DNA of 63,962 bases from Vibrio sp. UBA2441 (GTDB lineage: Bacteria > Pseudomonadota > Gammaproteobacteria > Enterobacterales > Vibrionaceae): the NCBI GenBank assembly GCA_002342685.1, contig DDQN01000039.1:1-63962 (forward strand). Reading direction: 5' to 3'. A model generated the notes under the pieces. That model saw nothing but the letters and a program-made list of their open reading frames with translations, made no database searches and was not told the origin of the DNA. Made by a program: the position numbers and the translations under genes. Each line of letters opens with the position of its first letter. Position 1 is the stretch's first letter. Below are positions 10,301 through 17,887 of the stretch, in pieces.

Positions 10301-10900
10301 GATTTTGCCTATTCAGAAGAGTCTGATTTAGTCACTGATGGTAATGAACCAATAACCATTGCAGAGAATAACAATGACAATACTGACTTAGCTTATTCCG
10401 GTGGCGGCGACGATACAATTTATGGTCAGGAAGGTTCCGATCTTATTCATGGTGGTACGGGTAACGACATAATTTATGGTGGAGACGATTCAGATGCCTT
10501 AAGGGGTGGTATTGGTGATGATTACATCAGTGGCGGCAGCGGTAATGATTATCTCATTGGTGGAGTAGGTAACGATACGCTTGAAGGTGGAACTGGATCA
10601 GATACATTTATTGTTCAGTCTGGTGATTTAGATAACTCTGTAGATACAATTCTCGACTTCAGCAGTGCTGAGGGGGATATTTTGGATTTATCTGATCTGC
10701 TCGAAGGTATGGATAATGACCAAATTAGTAGTTATCTAACAGGCAGCGCATCATTTGATGAATCTGGAACTACATTTGATTTAGTGAGTGGAGCTGATTC
10801 ATTAACCATTGAACTAGAGGGCGTTGGAACAAGTGAGGATAGCTTTAATGCTGTTTTAGATTACATTATTCAGCAAAACAGTATTCCTTTAGATCCATAA
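7358..10900 (+). CDS. LapA-like RTX adhesin with retention module
   Basis: 1180 residues from the ATG at 7358, which has an AAAGGA ribosome binding site at 7344-7349. Residues 1-100 look like the LapA-family retention module (short beta-rich repeats, then LEAGVDPTLL), ending in PAAG at 94-97, the kind of site cut by the periplasmic protease LapG. Next come a VCBS/cadherin-like domain (about 180-270), one diverged and four nearly identical 106-residue repeats, a further repeat, RTX nonapeptides (about 10390-10640) and a type I secretion tail. Known LapA relatives stay threaded through TolC until LapG, under c-di-GMP/LapD control, releases them. No lapD, lapG or ABC exporter gene is in the window. 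The divergent TolC-family gene is a likely partner. Confidence 0.92.
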   Translation: MNVLIGGAAAGAKFIVLDVNGRMKFLDDPKDVLPGEVVVSSGDRPISTDMDAIAAIANEEGGLEAINLGDDITQLLAQLEAGVDPTLLGDEFAPAAGGQQGSALTASGSIERTGAETIASTYFDTSGLESQGLSSTQSLELLNIITNSPPVFVDPIGNPIPDFIDIDITTAEDTPVSGVLEAVDPDEGDSLTFNPVTNPENGTLELDGDGGWTYTPDDDYNGEDSFTVEVSDGNGGTDTVTVNIDVTEVNDAPVTQPVVLDSIVEDSNVRVITSEELLSNASDVEGDNLTVTGLEIVTGSGELIDNEDGTWSYTPAPNDDTQVSFSYTITDDGTTDGEPAPLSVEGSATLDITEVNDVPTTSNVVLGPMVEDNAFIITEASLLANASDIEGDNLSVSNLSIASGNGTLEAGETEGTWLYTPALNDDTEVSFNYTITDDGSTDGESDPQSVDGTATLDITEVNDTPITSNVVLGPMVEDNAFIITEASLLANASDVEGDNLSVSNLSISSGNGTLEAGETEGTWLYTPALNDDSEVSFSYTITDDGSTDGEPDPQSVDGTATLDITEVNDAPITSNVVLGPMVEDNAFIITEASLLANASDIEGDNLSVSNLSIASGNGTLEAGETEGTWLYTPALNDDTEVSFSYTITDDGSTDGESDPQSVDGTATLDITEVNDAPTTSNVVLGPTLEDNAFVITEASLLANASDVEGHNLSISNLSIASGNGTLEPGETEGTWLYTPALNDDSEVSFSYTITDDGTTNGEPDHQSVVGSASLDITPVNDAPIAYDKSIMVIEDTDNNKLNIQPPTDIDTATANLIIIITSLPVLGTLTYLNDVNVRVELAELSPGVYPELTVEQLQSIEYNAPDDITELETVRFEYTVSDGELTDDAYVDIQVKPLDIQGNDDRDIIEYDDSNAQPVLTWEQRSNNNDPDDIPYNPEGVAINTYGGGDFIWTGDGDDTIFLGTSADQGQGEGNTEDKVTDFAYSEESDLVTDGNEPITIAENNNDNTDLAYSGGGDDTIYGQEGSDLIHGGTGNDIIYGGDDSDALRGGIGDDYISGGSGNDYLIGGVGNDTLEGGTGSDTFIVQSGDLDNSVDTILDFSSAEGDILDLSDLLEGMDNDQISSYLTGSASFDESGTTFDLVSGADSLTIELEGVGTSEDSFNAVLDYIIQQNSIPLDP
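7637..7648 (+). other. Predicted LapG cleavage motif (PAAG)
   Basis: Codons for Pro-Ala-Ala-Gly at residues 94-97 follow the ...AGVDPT... segment. LapG cuts between the two alanines in T/P-A-A-G motifs near residue 100 of LapA-type adhesins, and position and context match. Cleavage here is inferred, not shown. Confidence 0.7.
8435..9706 (+). repeat. Four tandem 318-bp coding repeats
   Basis: Four in-frame units of 318 bp (106 residues) begin near 8435, 8753, 9071 and 9389. Anchor words such as VLGPMVEDNAF, SLLANASD and GTWLYTPALNDD recur at exact 318-bp spacing. The first three are almost identical in DNA; the fourth has drifted (VLGPTLEDNAF). A diverged copy precedes them at about 8110-8434. 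Copy number is likely to vary by recombination. Confidence 0.93.
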
Positions 10901-10931
10901 GCTGAAGGTTGAACGTCGTGTTGTTAAGAAC

Positions 10932-10957
10932 GTAAAGGGCTCATTAGAGCCCTTTAC
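10932..10957. terminator. Bidirectional hairpin terminator
   Basis: An 11-bp perfect stem (GTAAAGGGCTC) with the loop ATTA lies between the convergent LapA-like gene and rlmI. Confidence 0.7.
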
Positions 10958-10965
10958 GATAGAAG

Positions 10966-12159
10966 CTACATAACTTTACAAGCAAAGCCCTTCAGGTAGA
11001 AGCCTTCTGGGTAGGCAGTGTCGATTGGGTGATCGGCAGCTTGTTCGAAACGCTCGACAAATTTAACGCTACGGCCAGAATCTAATGCGGCATCAGCAAT
11101 GATTTTTTGGAATAAATCTGCATTCATTAGTCCAGAGCAAGAGTAGGTTAGCAAAGTTCCGCCTGGCTTGAGGATTTGCATCGCAAGCATATTAATGTCT
11201 TTGTATCCACGACAAGCACCATTTAACTGGGCTTTTGAATCCGCAAATTTTGGCGGGTCCATGATAACAACATCGAATTTAGTACCCTGATCTCGATATT
11301 CTCTTAGCAGCTTAAATACGTCTGCGTTTAAAAATATGGCTCGTTTATTGGAAATATCAAATTCGTTTAGTTCAGCGTTGAATTTTGCTGTATCTAACGC
11401 TGGTTGGGATACATCTGCGTTTATAACACGCTTTGCGCCCCCTTTAAGGGCATACAATCCAAATCCGCCAGTATAAGAAAAACAGTTAAGTACCTCTTTG
11501 TCTTTCACATATTTCATTGACTGCTTGCGGCTGTCTCTTTGATCTAAATAGAAACCTGTTTTATGACCTGACTTAATATTAACGCTTATTTTCACGCCGT
11601 TTTCTTCGATAATAACGGACTCTGGCGGCTCTTCTCCATGGAGGAGCCCCATTGTTTCTGTTAAGCCTTCTTTCTTCCTTACAGAGACATCTGAGCGCTC
11701 ATAGATGCTGTTGTCAGGAAAACAATGAACAAGCGCTTCAATGAGCATTGGCTTGTTGTATTCGGCACCGGCACTTAATAACTGGCAAACAAGATAGTTC
11801 TGGTATTTATCTATGGTGATTCCCGGTAAGCCATCGGACTCTGCAGCAATTAGTCGGTAGCCAGTGACGCCGTCACGTTCGATAATTTCATTTCGAAGAA
11901 GTTGAGCTTGTTTAATACGCTTAATGAAAAAATCGGTATTAATGGCTTCTTTTTCGAAGCTCCAGACTCTTGCTCTAATTTGTGATGCAGGTGAAAAGGC
12001 CGCTTTTGCTAACCACGCACCATTATTAGCCAGAACATCGACAGTTTCACCAGAGACAGGGTCACCTTCGACTCTTTTTATGCCTCTAGAAAAAATCCAA
12101 GGGTGTTTACGTCGTAGAGACTTATCGCGTCCTTTTTCAAGGTAAATGGCTGCTGTCAT
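10966..12159 (-). CDS. rlmI: 23S rRNA m5C1962 methyltransferase RlmI
   Basis: 397 residues, matching RlmI (YccW). An N-terminal PUA RNA-binding domain (KHPWIFSRGI...) precedes a Rossmann methyltransferase with SAM motif FSYTGGFGLYALKGGA, the MDPPKFADSK motif and a cysteine in TYSCSGLM of the m5C catalytic type. It methylates C1962 of 23S rRNA using SAM. It is a single gene on the minus strand. A perfect matS site sits inside its coding sequence. Confidence 0.95.
   Translation of the reverse strand: MTAAIYLEKGRDKSLRRKHPWIFSRGIKRVEGDPVSGETVDVLANNGAWLAKAAFSPASQIRARVWSFEKEAINTDFFIKRIKQAQLLRNEIIERDGVTGYRLIAAESDGLPGITIDKYQNYLVCQLLSAGAEYNKPMLIEALVHCFPDNSIYERSDVSVRKKEGLTETMGLLHGEEPPESVIIEENGVKISVNIKSGHKTGFYLDQRDSRKQSMKYVKDKEVLNCFSYTGGFGLYALKGGAKRVINADVSQPALDTAKFNAELNEFDISNKRAIFLNADVFKLLREYRDQGTKFDVVIMDPPKFADSKAQLNGACRGYKDINMLAMQILKPGGTLLTYSCSGLMNADLFQKIIADAALDSGRSVKFVERFEQAADHPIDTAYPEGFYLKGFACKVM
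11864..11876. other. matS site (perfect)
   Basis: GTGACGCCGTCAC matches the MatP-binding consensus GTGACRNYGTCAC at all defined positions. It lies within rlmI. MatP is encoded at 54199 in this window. Confidence 0.88.
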
Positions 12160-12239
12160 GATGAATTCCGGTAAATATTGAAGGAGCGGTATTGTGGGGA
12201 ATTAAGGTGAGAAAATCAATAGGGAATAGACAGAAGTTG

Positions 12240-12920
12240 CCAGGCGATAGGCGACCGGTGGTGAGGGATTATGGGTTATGGGCAGTAGGTGATAGGTTGT
12301 GAGTTATGGGCTTACGGGTAGGGGGTTACCGGTCAACGGGCTACAGGATCAAACATAGTCATTCCAGAATCGAAGAATGAGATGTCTGGAATCTAGGGGT
12401 GTTGGGGTAGGGATTATGGGATTACCAGTCACCGGCAATCCAGTTTTTGGTATAAACTTGGAGTAAAGGTGAGGGGGGGTAGGCGATAGGTGATGGGTAA
12501 GGGGTCACCGGACTACAGAACCAAACTTTGTCGTTCCAGAATAGAAGAATGAGATATCTGGAATCTAGGGTTATGGGTTATGGGCTTACGGGATTACCGG
12601 TCACCGGGTTACAGGATTACCGGTCACCGGACTACAGGATCAAGCTTTGTCATTCCAGAATCGAAGAATGAGATATCTGGAATCTAGGGTTATGGGTTAT
12701 GGGCTTGCGGAATTACCGGTCACCGGACTACAGGATCAAGCTTTGTCATTCTAGAATCGAAGAATGAGATGTCTGGAATCTAGGATTGTTGATGGGTTAT
12801 GGGCTTACGGGATTACCGGTCACCGGACTACAGGATCAAGCTTTGTCATTCCAGAATCGAAGAATGAGATATCTGGAATCTAGGGGGCTGGGCTTACGGG
12901 ATTACCGATAATCGGTCACC
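12240..12920. repeat. Degenerate tandem repeat block with five palindromic cores
   Basis: The 800-bp gap between rlmI and acyP is filled with diverged repeats. The unit of roughly 95-170 bp contains words such as GGGTTATGGGCTTACGG and TCACCGGACTACAGGATCAA. Each then has a core with ATTCCAGA and TCTGGAAT arms around GAAGAATGAGAT. Cores start at 12358, 12530, 12649, 12745 and 12845. No open frame spans it. The cores look like the dispersed palindromic repeats seen in Vibrio intergenic regions. It is not a CRISPR array, because the parts between cores are themselves repeated. Confidence 0.85.
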
Positions 12921-12973
12921 CAGTACTAAAACTATTCGACTTATATTTATGTTACGACAAAAGGGGCAGTGGA

Positions 12974-13249
12974 ATGAGCGATACATGTATGCGTTATATT
13001 GTTTCTGGGTTGGTGCAAGGCGTTGGCTTTCGGTATCACACGTGTCATGAGGGATTAAAAAGAGGGTTAACCGGCTATGCGAAAAACTTGGATAATGGCG
13101 ACGTAGAAATTGTAGCCAGTGGTGATCCCCAAAAACTTGAGTCACTTCATGTATGGTTAAAAGAGGGTCCAAGTTCGGCAAGAGTTGATAGGTTGATAAC
13201 AGAAGGTATAGCGTTCAGACACTTCAAAGGATTTGATATCGAATATTGA
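12974..13249 (+). CDS. acyP: Acylphosphatase
   Basis: 91 residues, the usual length. It carries the signature VQGVGFRYHT with the phosphate-binding loop and catalytic arginine, and the catalytic asparagine in AKNLDNGDVE. It hydrolyses carboxyl-phosphate bonds of acyl phosphates in the cytoplasm. The ribosome binding site AGGGGC lies upstream at about 12961. It is followed by tusE on the opposite strand, as in many gammaproteobacteria (yccX-tusE). Confidence 0.95.
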   Translation: MSDTCMRYIVSGLVQGVGFRYHTCHEGLKRGLTGYAKNLDNGDVEIVASGDPQKLESLHVWLKEGPSSARVDRLITEGIAFRHFKGFDIEY

Positions 13250-13323
13250 TGCTACTCAATGATGCCAGAAATTGAATTCAGTTTAATAGAGTGGCCTTAA
13301 AAAAGGCCTACCTAAAAGTTTTG

Positions 13324-13653
13324 CTAGAGACATTTAGCTGGCTGTGGTAAACCCGCAAGTTTAGTCGCCTGTTTCGCAGGACCTTTCCGAAACAGTTTGA
13401 ACAGATATTTACTGTTGCCTTTCTCTGGGCCATGTTCTTTTTCCATCGCTTTGACCAGCATACGGATAGCTGGTGAAGTATTAAATTCTTCATAAAAAGC
13501 GCGCACGAAAAAGATAACTTCTCGATGAGCCTCTGTGACTTCAATGCCTTCTGACTGCGCCAAAACCTCGATCATGCCTTCTTCCCATTCATCGAAATGA
13601 AGCAAGTAGCCTTCAGAGTCGGTTTCTATTTGGTGTCCGTTATAGGTAAACAT
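13324..13653 (-). CDS. tusE: Sulfurtransferase TusE
   Basis: 109 residues of the DsrC/TusE family. The penultimate cysteine (ending PAKCL) is the sulfur-accepting residue. The FNTSPAIRMLVKAM and GNSKYLFKLF segments are typical. TusE takes persulfide sulfur from TusBCD and passes it to MnmA for 2-thiolation of the wobble uridine in tRNA. It is transcribed singly on the minus strand, convergent with acyP. Confidence 0.95.
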   Translation of the reverse strand: MFTYNGHQIETDSEGYLLHFDEWEEGMIEVLAQSEGIEVTEAHREVIFFVRAFYEEFNTSPAIRMLVKAMEKEHGPEKGNSKYLFKLFRKGPAKQATKLAGLPQPAKCL

Positions 13654-13701
13654 AGTATTATCCAGACTATTTTTTTTAAGAGTAACGCGTTTTAAACAAA
13701 C

Positions 13702-13732
13702 AAAAAAGCCCGGATTAAAATCCGGGCTTTAA
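13702..13732 (-). terminator. Intrinsic terminator of yccA
   Basis: A stem AAAGCCCGGA/TCCGGGCTTT with a T-run on the minus strand, downstream of yccA and just before tusE. Confidence 0.85.
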
Positions 13733-13751
13733 AATTGATTCGCTCGATTAA

Positions 13752-14414
13752 TTAATCGTCGTTCATAAAACCTAATATGCTTAACAGGCTAATGAAGATG
13801 TTATAGATAGAAACATATAACGTCACAGTAGCGGAGATATAATTCGTTTCACCGCCCTTAACAATTTGTTGAGTGGTCAACAAAATTGCGCCTGTTGAGA
13901 ATAAGATGAACATCGCACTCATTGCTAAGTATAGAGCAGGCATCTGTAGGAAGATGTTTGCGATCATACCAACAACAAGTACTACAAAGCCTGCCATCAT
14001 CATTCCGTTAAGGAAAGACAGATCACGCTTAGTTGTTAATGCGTACGCTGAGGCACTCATAAAGGCAAGAGCAGTACCGCCTAGTGCTGTAAGGATAACA
14101 TCACCCATTCCAGCGCCAATATAGGCGTTTAGGATCGGACCGATAGTGTAACCTAGGAATCCTGTAAATAGGAATGTAAAGACTAAGCCTAAGCTATTGT
14201 TACGGTTTTTCTCAGTTAAGAATAGAAGGCCGTAAAAACCAACTAACATAATGATTAGACCAGGGCGTGGCAGGTTAAACGCCATTGAAACGGCAGCAAC
14301 ACCAGCTGACCACAATAGTGTCATCGAAAGTAAGAAATAAGTATTTCGTAATACTTTATTTGTTTGAATCACGCTTTCTTGTGTAGACGAGCGAGAAACC
14401 ATTGGACTATTCAT
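13752..14414 (-). CDS. yccA: BI-1/YccA family inner membrane protein
   Basis: 220 residues with about seven hydrophobic helices, closing with the Bax inhibitor-1 family pattern (SIYNIFISLLSILGFMNDD). In E. coli YccA is a substrate and modulator of the FtsH protease. The frame continues up to a TTG at 14426, but the ATG at 14414 has GAGG 6 bases upstream, so I chose it. The gene is monocistronic with its own terminator. Confidence 0.92.
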   Translation of the reverse strand: MNSPMVSRSSTQESVIQTNKVLRNTYFLLSMTLLWSAGVAAVSMAFNLPRPGLIIMLVGFYGLLFLTEKNRNNSLGLVFTFLFTGFLGYTIGPILNAYIGAGMGDVILTALGGTALAFMSASAYALTTKRDLSFLNGMMMAGFVVLVVGMIANIFLQMPALYLAMSAMFILFSTGAILLTTQQIVKGGETNYISATVTLYVSIYNIFISLLSILGFMNDD

Positions 14415-14591
14415 AATCTTCCTCAAAAGGTAACTGACTAATTACTTAGTTCATATATTGGACTGAAAGTTTCATTTTTCAAGTCCTCTTTATACAGAAT
14501 TATAGTGATAATCCTGAAAAATTAAAAACTTAGTTCTAACTTGTAGGTGTAACAAAACATTACTGTGATTGATACTTACCCCTAAATTAAC

Positions 14592-14617
14592 AAAAAAGGC
14601 AGCAAAGCCGCCTTTTA
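14592..14617 (-). terminator. Intrinsic terminator of the aap operon
   Basis: On the minus strand, GGCGGC-TTT-GCTGCC followed by TTTTTT lies 22 bp after the aapP stop. Confidence 0.8.
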
Positions 14618-14638
14618 ACCGATTGTGCAAGATTTTGC

Positions 14639-15388
14639 TTAGTGACTCAAGATCTGGCTTAAGAAGTTTTGCGTTCGATCCGATTGTGGGTTTTCGAAAA
14701 ATTCAACCGGGTTGTTTTCTTCAATAATCTCGCCAGCATCCATAAATATAACCCTATCGGCCACTTCCTTGGCAAAACCCATTTCATGAGTTACACAAAT
14801 CATGGTCATACCTTCATCAGCAAGCTCGACCATAACATCGAGAACCTCACGAACCATTTCTGGGTCGAGAGCAGATGTTGGCTCATCGAACAACATAATT
14901 TGTGGGTTCATGCACAGAGAACGTGCAATTGCTACACGTTGTTGTTGCCCACCAGAAAGTTGCCCCGGGTACTTATCTGCTTGGTCTGGAATTTTAACCC
15001 TTTCCAGATACTTCATTGCCACTTCTTCAGCCTCTTCTTTAGGCATTTTTTTAACCCAAATTGGGGCTAAAGTGCAATTTTCCAAAACGGTAAGGTGAGG
15101 GAAAAGATTAAAGTGTTGGAAACACATGCCTACTTCTCTGCGCACTGCTTCGATGTTTTTCAAATCTTCAGTAATTTCAGTGTCAGCGACAATGATTTTA
15201 CCTTTTTGATGTTCTTCAAGGCGGTTAATGCAACGAATCATCGTCGATTTACCCGATCCAGAAGGTCCACAAACGACGATTTTCTCGCCTTTTTTTACCT
15301 GAAGATTGATGTTTTTAAGAACATGGAACTCACCGTACCATTTGTTCATGTCTTCTATGTTGATTACGTAATCTTGTTGCTGCGTCAT
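14639..15388 (-). CDS. aapP: Amino-acid ABC transporter ATPase (AapP)
   Basis: 249 residues. Walker A GPSGSGKST, signature LSGGQQQR, Walker B IMLFDEPTSALD and the switch histidine in CVTHEMGF are all present. It powers import of polar amino acids through the two permeases upstream. The ATG at 15388 (MTQQQ) follows an AGGACG and is preferred over an upstream TTG at 15421. It is the last gene of the four-gene aapJQMP-type operon; the family is the general L-amino-acid/GlnQ type. Confidence 0.94.
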   Translation of the reverse strand: MTQQQDYVINIEDMNKWYGEFHVLKNINLQVKKGEKIVVCGPSGSGKSTMIRCINRLEEHQKGKIIVADTEITEDLKNIEAVRREVGMCFQHFNLFPHLTVLENCTLAPIWVKKMPKEEAEEVAMKYLERVKIPDQADKYPGQLSGGQQQRVAIARSLCMNPQIMLFDEPTSALDPEMVREVLDVMVELADEGMTMICVTHEMGFAKEVADRVIFMDAGEIIEENNPVEFFENPQSDRTQNFLSQILSH

Positions 15389-15470
15389 AATACGTCCTTG
15401 AAATCTTGTGACCAATTCCAACGTTTATTCATCTTTAAAACAGAAAAACGAATTGTTGGTACTGATATAG

Positions 15471-16568
15471 CTATCGTTTGTGACCAGTATGGAGTTTGTT
15501 TTCGAGCCATATCGAATATCTTGACATGCTAAAACAGAACACCCAGAACACTAACGCGACAAATACATAACTTTCTGTTGCGAACCCTAACCACTCGGGG
15601 TCAGTGTTTGCTGCCTGGCCAATACCAAGCACATCAAACATACCGATAATAAGCACTAAACTCGTATCCTTAAACAGACCAATAAAGGTGTTTACGATAG
15701 ATGGAATAGTAATCTTCAATGCTTGAGGAAGAATAATTAGCCCTGTTTTTTTCCAATAATTTAATCCGAGTGCATCAGCGGCTTCGTATTGGCCTTTTGA
15801 TATGGCTTGTAAACCACCACGAATAACCTCAGCCATATAAGCGGCACTAAACATAACTACACCGATTAATGCTCTGACGAGTTTGTCGGTATCAGAACCT
15901 TCGGCTAAGAATAACGGTAACATTACTGATGCCATAAAGAGCACGGTAATTAACGGTACGCCACGCCAAATTTCTATGTAAGTGGTACACATACTACGAA
16001 TAATTGGCATCTCTGAGCGTCTGCCCAACGCAAGTACTACACCTATTGGTAAGGATACGACAATACCGACTATTGCAATAATTAAGGTAACAAGTAATCC
16101 ACCCCATTTATGCGTATCGACGACTTCTAATCCGAAAAAACCACCGTAAAGCAATGCAGCAATCAAGAACGGATAAATATTGACAAAAAACAACCATATC
16201 CAAATGCGTTTTGGTGTTTTTTCATACACCAACAAGGCAATAAAAATAGCCAACGTTGCATAGAATAGGCGAGGGCGCCACAGTTCGGCTTCAGGATAGA
16301 AGCCATACATAAACTGTTCCCAGCGTACACTAATAAAGACCCAGCATGCGCCTTCGCGGCTACATGCGTCACGGGTGGTTCCTATCCAATCCGCATTAAT
16401 AAATGCCCAATCAGCAATGGCCCATAAAAGGTTAAAAACTAAAAAGCTTAAAATAACCGTAAGAACGGAATTGACGGGTGTATCGAATAAATTCTTTCTC
16501 AGCCATCCTACTACACCCACAGTATTTGCCGGAGGCGGTAGGCTTTCTTGAAATTGATGTACTTTCAT
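15471..16568 (-). CDS. aapM: Amino-acid ABC transporter permease (AapM)
   Basis: 365 residues. N-terminal membrane helices are followed by the HisM/GlnP-type permease domain with an EAA-loop segment (KGQYEAADALGLNYWKKTGL). It forms the transmembrane channel with AapQ. The ATG at 16568 has GGAGAG upstream; the longer frame starting with TTG at 16589 is unlikely. It begins 1 bp after the aapQ stop. Confidence 0.94.
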   Translation of the reverse strand: MKVHQFQESLPPPANTVGVVGWLRKNLFDTPVNSVLTVILSFLVFNLLWAIADWAFINADWIGTTRDACSREGACWVFISVRWEQFMYGFYPEAELWRPRLFYATLAIFIALLVYEKTPKRIWIWLFFVNIYPFLIAALLYGGFFGLEVVDTHKWGGLLVTLIIAIVGIVVSLPIGVVLALGRRSEMPIIRSMCTTYIEIWRGVPLITVLFMASVMLPLFLAEGSDTDKLVRALIGVVMFSAAYMAEVIRGGLQAISKGQYEAADALGLNYWKKTGLIILPQALKITIPSIVNTFIGLFKDTSLVLIIGMFDVLGIGQAANTDPEWLGFATESYVFVALVFWVFCFSMSRYSIWLENKLHTGHKR

Positions 16569-16569
16569 T

Positions 16570-17799
16570 TTATCTCTCCACCAAAGCAACTTTACGGTTA
16601 TAGATATTCATCAATGCAGATGTCACCAAACTCAGTGTCAGATATACGGCCATTGTCATGGCGATAATTTCTATTGCCTGACCCGTTTGGTTCAATGTTG
16701 TCCCAGCGAAAACAGAAACCAGATCTGGGTAACCAATGGCCATCGCTAACGAAGAGTTCTTGGTTAGGTTTAAATACTGGCTGGTGAGTGGCGGTATGAT
16801 AATTCTTAGTGCTTGAGGAATAACAATAAGTTTTAAAGTACGTTTCTTTGGCAGACCAAGTGACATGGCTGCTTCACTTTGGCCGTGGCTTACTGCGTTG
16901 ATGCCCGAGCGTACAATTTCAGCGATAAATGATGCGGTATAGATACTCAGTGCCAGAAGAAGTGCTGCAAGTTCTGGAATGATGCTTATACCACCTCTAA
17001 AGTTAAAGCCTTTCAATTGTGGATACTCACCTGAAATAGGGGAGCCAGCTAAGAAATATACGACAACAGGTATTACAACACACAGGCCGAAAACGATTCT
17101 GCCCATCGGGGTTTGCTGACCAGTCAATTTTTGACGGTTATTTCCCCAGATGTTGATAATAATACTAAGAACAACGCCAAATATTAGCACAGCAATCACG
17201 AAGCTACTTCCTTGTTCAAACACAGGTGCAGGAAAGTACAGCCCTCTTACGTTCAAAAAGATAGCTTCACCGAGGCTCATACTTTGTCTTGGTGAAGGTA
17301 GTGCTTGTAATACAGCGAAATACCAGAAAAAAATCTGTAAAAGAAGCGGTACATTTCGAAATGTTTCAATGTAAACTGCAGCCATTCTACTAACTAGCCA
17401 GTTCGATGATAATCTGGCAATACCGATGGTAAATCCAATGACTGTCGCTAGAATAATGCCTAAAAATGATACAAGGGCAGTGTTCAATAGGCCAATAACA
17501 AATGTCCGTCCATACGAAAAGGTTTCATCGTATTCAACTAAGGTAAGGCCAATTCCAAAGCCCGCTTCTTGAGTTAAAAACCCAAAACCGGTTGCTATAC
17601 CACGAGCTTCTAAGTTTGTGAGAGCGTTATTGACGATAGAGTAAAAGAAGTACACCAAGGCAAGAACCGCAACAGCTTGGAATACAATGGAGCGAAAAGT
17701 GGGATTGTACAATAGGTTTGCGCTTTTTGGTTTCGGAATGTCCGCTTTAATTGACTTCGGAGAATCCGTAACAGGCGCTATAGTATTTGTGGGTTTCAT
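16570..17799 (-). CDS. aapQ: Amino-acid ABC transporter permease (AapQ)
   Basis: 409 residues. A long N-terminal cytoplasmic and membrane extension precedes the permease domain with its EAA loop (HGQSEAAMSLGLPKKRTL). It pairs with AapM. It is the second gene of the operon, separated from aapJ by an 82-bp gap that contains a stable hairpin. Confidence 0.94.
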   Translation of the reverse strand: MKPTNTIAPVTDSPKSIKADIPKPKSANLLYNPTFRSIVFQAVAVLALVYFFYSIVNNALTNLEARGIATGFGFLTQEAGFGIGLTLVEYDETFSYGRTFVIGLLNTALVSFLGIILATVIGFTIGIARLSSNWLVSRMAAVYIETFRNVPLLLQIFFWYFAVLQALPSPRQSMSLGEAIFLNVRGLYFPAPVFEQGSSFVIAVLIFGVVLSIIINIWGNNRQKLTGQQTPMGRIVFGLCVVIPVVVYFLAGSPISGEYPQLKGFNFRGGISIIPELAALLLALSIYTASFIAEIVRSGINAVSHGQSEAAMSLGLPKKRTLKLIVIPQALRIIIPPLTSQYLNLTKNSSLAMAIGYPDLVSVFAGTTLNQTGQAIEIIAMTMAVYLTLSLVTSALMNIYNRKVALVER

Positions 17800-17829
17800 A
17801 CAGCTATAACCTCAAAATCCATACAATAA

Positions 17830-17850
17830 AGGGCGGCTATGCACCGCCCT
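17830..17850 (-). promoter_or_regulatory. Intercistronic hairpin between aapJ and aapQ
   Basis: A 7-bp GC-rich stem (AGGGCGG/CCGCCCT), followed on the minus strand by TTTATT, lies between the binding-protein and permease genes. Such hairpins commonly stabilise or partly terminate the message, so the binding protein is made in excess. Confidence 0.65.
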
Positions 17851-17863
17851 AAACTATTTTTCC

Positions 17864-17887
17864 AATTAACGAATTAACGAATTAACG
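17864..17887. repeat. Three-copy 8-bp tandem repeat at the aapJ stop codon
   Basis: Three perfect copies of AATTAACG overlap and follow the aapJ stop. Slippage here would change only the 3' end and the spacing to the hairpin. Confidence 0.8.

Noticed and set aside
12240..12920. Possible CRISPR array
   Set aside because: The cores are unevenly spaced and the intervening sequence is itself repeated; no cas genes are present.
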